A DNA stretch of 64,000 bases from Chitinophaga caseinilytica. GTDB taxonomy: Bacteria > Bacteroidota > Bacteroidia > Chitinophagales > Chitinophagaceae. The position numbers were made by a program, and so were the translations under genes. The notes below the pieces were generated by a model that worked only from the letters and a program-made list of their open reading frames with translations, was not told the origin of the DNA and did no database searches. Below are positions 62,984-64,000 of this stretch, one piece after another (the first letter of the stretch is position 1; each line of letters starts with the position of its first letter). The stretch covers positions 6,183,001 through 6,247,000 of the forward strand of contig NZ_CP150096.1 in NCBI RefSeq assembly GCF_038396765.1, written 5' to 3'.

Positions 62984-63311
62984 GGCTTATAGGATTGAAA
63001 ACGTAAAATTAACTGGAATACAGGCTGGAAAAAACGGTTATGCTGTTGAATTGGATTTGGGGCAGAAGATTCAGTTGATGCCGTTTCAGGATGGCAGGTC
63101 CATGCTTTCGACACATTACAATGTTATGCAATGATAGCACAACTTTATGCAATCCCGGCTTCACCGGAGAAAATAATCCGGATGGCGTAGATTTTTGTTA
63201 GGGATGGATGGGATGATCCGATAATTGAAATTTTTCATGATTCAAGACCTGCCGGTGCAAAAACGCATAGAAAGCAGGATGGTGGCGGATCGGGGGATGG
63301 GTGTAAAAACG

Positions 63312-63340
63312 AAAAAGCCGCTTCGTAAAGCGGCTTTTTC
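63312..63340 (-). terminator. Terminator of tRNA-Gln(UUG)
   Basis: AAAAAGCCGCTT, loop CGTA, AAGCGGCTTTTT, directly after the tRNA on the minus strand. Confidence 0.7.
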
Positions 63341-63344
63341 TTTG

Positions 63345-63415
63345 TTGGCCTACCAGGATTCGAACCTAGACAAACAGAACCAAAATCTGTCGTACTACCA
63401 TTATACTATAGGCCA
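63345..63415 (-). tRNA. tRNA-Gln (anticodon UUG)
   Basis: A 71-nt cloverleaf: acceptor TGGCCTA/TAGGCCA, discriminator A, anticodon stem ACAGA/TCTGT around TTTTGGT giving anticodon TTG, T-arm with TTCGAAT loop. CCA not encoded. Confidence 0.92.
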
Positions 63416-63439
63416 AACTATCTTTCCCAACTTAGCTCA

Positions 63440-63470
63440 TCGTTCAACCAGGATTCGCACCTGGCTATAC
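63440..63470 (-). other. tRNA-like 3' fragment (degenerate)
   Basis: On the minus strand CCAGG-TGCGAAT-CCTGG (63464-63448) has T-arm geometry with one changed loop base, followed by a TTGAACG acceptor-like strand. No matching 5' half is found, so it is not a functional tRNA. Confidence 0.4.
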
Positions 63471-63585
63471 TTTCGAGCACCGTTCGTTGGGATTGCAAAA
63501 GTATCAATTTTTTTATTTCTGCAAAAAAAATGTTCGGAATTTTCTCATTTTTTTACTGAAACGCCCTCCTGCCAAGGCTTTCACG

Positions 63586-64000
63586 CTACAACAACCGCAT
63601 CACCGCCGCCACGATCCTTTCCGGTGCCAGCTCTTCCATACACGCATGGTCTCCACGGAAACAGGGCTTGCTGCCAAACACTGAGCATGGCCGGCAATAC
63701 AGGTCCAGCTGCACCGCGTTCTCTTCCTGCTGCCCGAAGCCCATGAACCCCGCAAATGGATGCGTAGCGCCCCATACAGACACCACCGGCACGCCGTACA
63801 GCGATGCCAGGTGCATGTTGGCAGAATCCATGCTCACCATCACGGTAAGACTGCTGATTACGCGCAATTCCTCCTCGAGGGAATGTTTCCCTGCCATCAC
63901 TTCCACACCCGGGACGCGCTTTGCCAGGGCTTCCAGTTTCGCGGTTTCTTCCTTACCGCCGCCGAACAGCAGGATGTCTGCGTCCGTTTTCCCGCGGAGC
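63586..64000 (-). CDS. Glycosyltransferase family 9 protein, 5' end cut by the window
   Basis: The frame is open to the window edge (LRGKTDADILLFGGGKEE...), so the start is missing. The visible C-terminal domain has SMDSANMHLASLYGVPVVSVWGATHP, the nucleotide-sugar-binding signature of GT9/heptosyltransferases, and a Cys-rich segment (YCRPCSVFGSKPCFRGDHACM). It probably adds a heptose or other sugar to lipopolysaccharide core in the cytoplasm. Neighbours outside the window are unknown. Confidence 0.87.
   Translation of the reverse strand, partial: LRGKTDADILLFGGGKEETAKLEALAKRVPGVEVMAGKHSLEEELRVISSLTVMVSMDSANMHLASLYGVPVVSVWGATHPFAGFMGFGQQEENAVQLDLYCRPCSVFGSKPCFRGDHACMEELAPERIVAAVMRLL

Overview
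The window looks like chromosomal DNA of a Bacteroidota bacterium, most likely family Chitinophagaceae and close to Chitinophaga. The evidence is SusC/SusD proteins with a FecI/FecR pair, DUF4270 and Kelch lipoproteins, TlpA/DUF4369 proteins, a BlaI/M56 operon, a type IX secretion-type C-terminal domain, LytS/LytTR signalling, and promoters with the Bacteroidota -7 box (TAnnTTTG) rather than sigma-70 boxes. GC content is high for this group. No phage, IS element or CRISPR array was seen. Layout: 1-6.3 kb holds a truncated Kelch lipoprotein, a DUF4270 lipoprotein with an outer-membrane barrel partner, a GH1 glycosidase, a formylglycine-generating-enzyme-type lipoprotein and a 27-28 bp tandem repeat. 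6.3-9.9 kb is a minus-strand operon of a carboxypeptidase-regulatory-like protein, BlaI repressor and M56/TonB-plug/T9SS fusion, behind two palindromic operators. 10-12.3 kb holds two TlpA-type thioredoxins.  The centrepiece is 12.3-26.6 kb on the minus strand, read from high to low coordinates. A His-rich leader peptide and terminator precede hisG-hisD-hisC-hisB. Then come a promoter, a Trp-Trp leader peptide and a terminator, trpE-trpG-trpD-trpC-trpF-trpB-trpA, hisH, a GNAT-HisA fusion, hisF, hisIE and an overlapping TlpA gene. A complete trp operon with its own attenuator therefore sits inside a his operon, and the distal his genes lie downstream of a Trp-sensing terminator.  26.7-43.5 kb is mixed: an FAD monooxygenase with a duplicated insert, a possible small RNA, a LytS/LytTR two-component pair, an esterase/SGNH/FAD-oxidoreductase group opposite a ROK regulator, a PhzF, a LuxR regulator, a GntP permease, a HAD hydrolase, a CAT-like acetyltransferase, an MhqD/MhqO-like quinone-detoxification pair, an AraC regulator and a DUF417 protein. 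43.5-51.4 kb has tRNA-Gln(CUG), an AI-2E exporter, a DEAD-box helicase, several lipoproteins and another AraC locus. 51.4-58.7 kb is a SusC/SusD uptake system with an STN domain and a divergent FecI-type sigma and FecR-type anti-sigma. The end holds a ZU5-like lipoprotein, a CAP-domain lipoprotein, two secreted or unknown proteins, tRNA-Gln(UUG) and a truncated GT9 glycosyltransferase.  Three genes (DUF4270, SusD, FecR) each carry a one-base frameshift in a short G/C homopolymer, which fits sequencing error at least as well as true inactivation. All product names come from reading motifs by eye; no database search was run.
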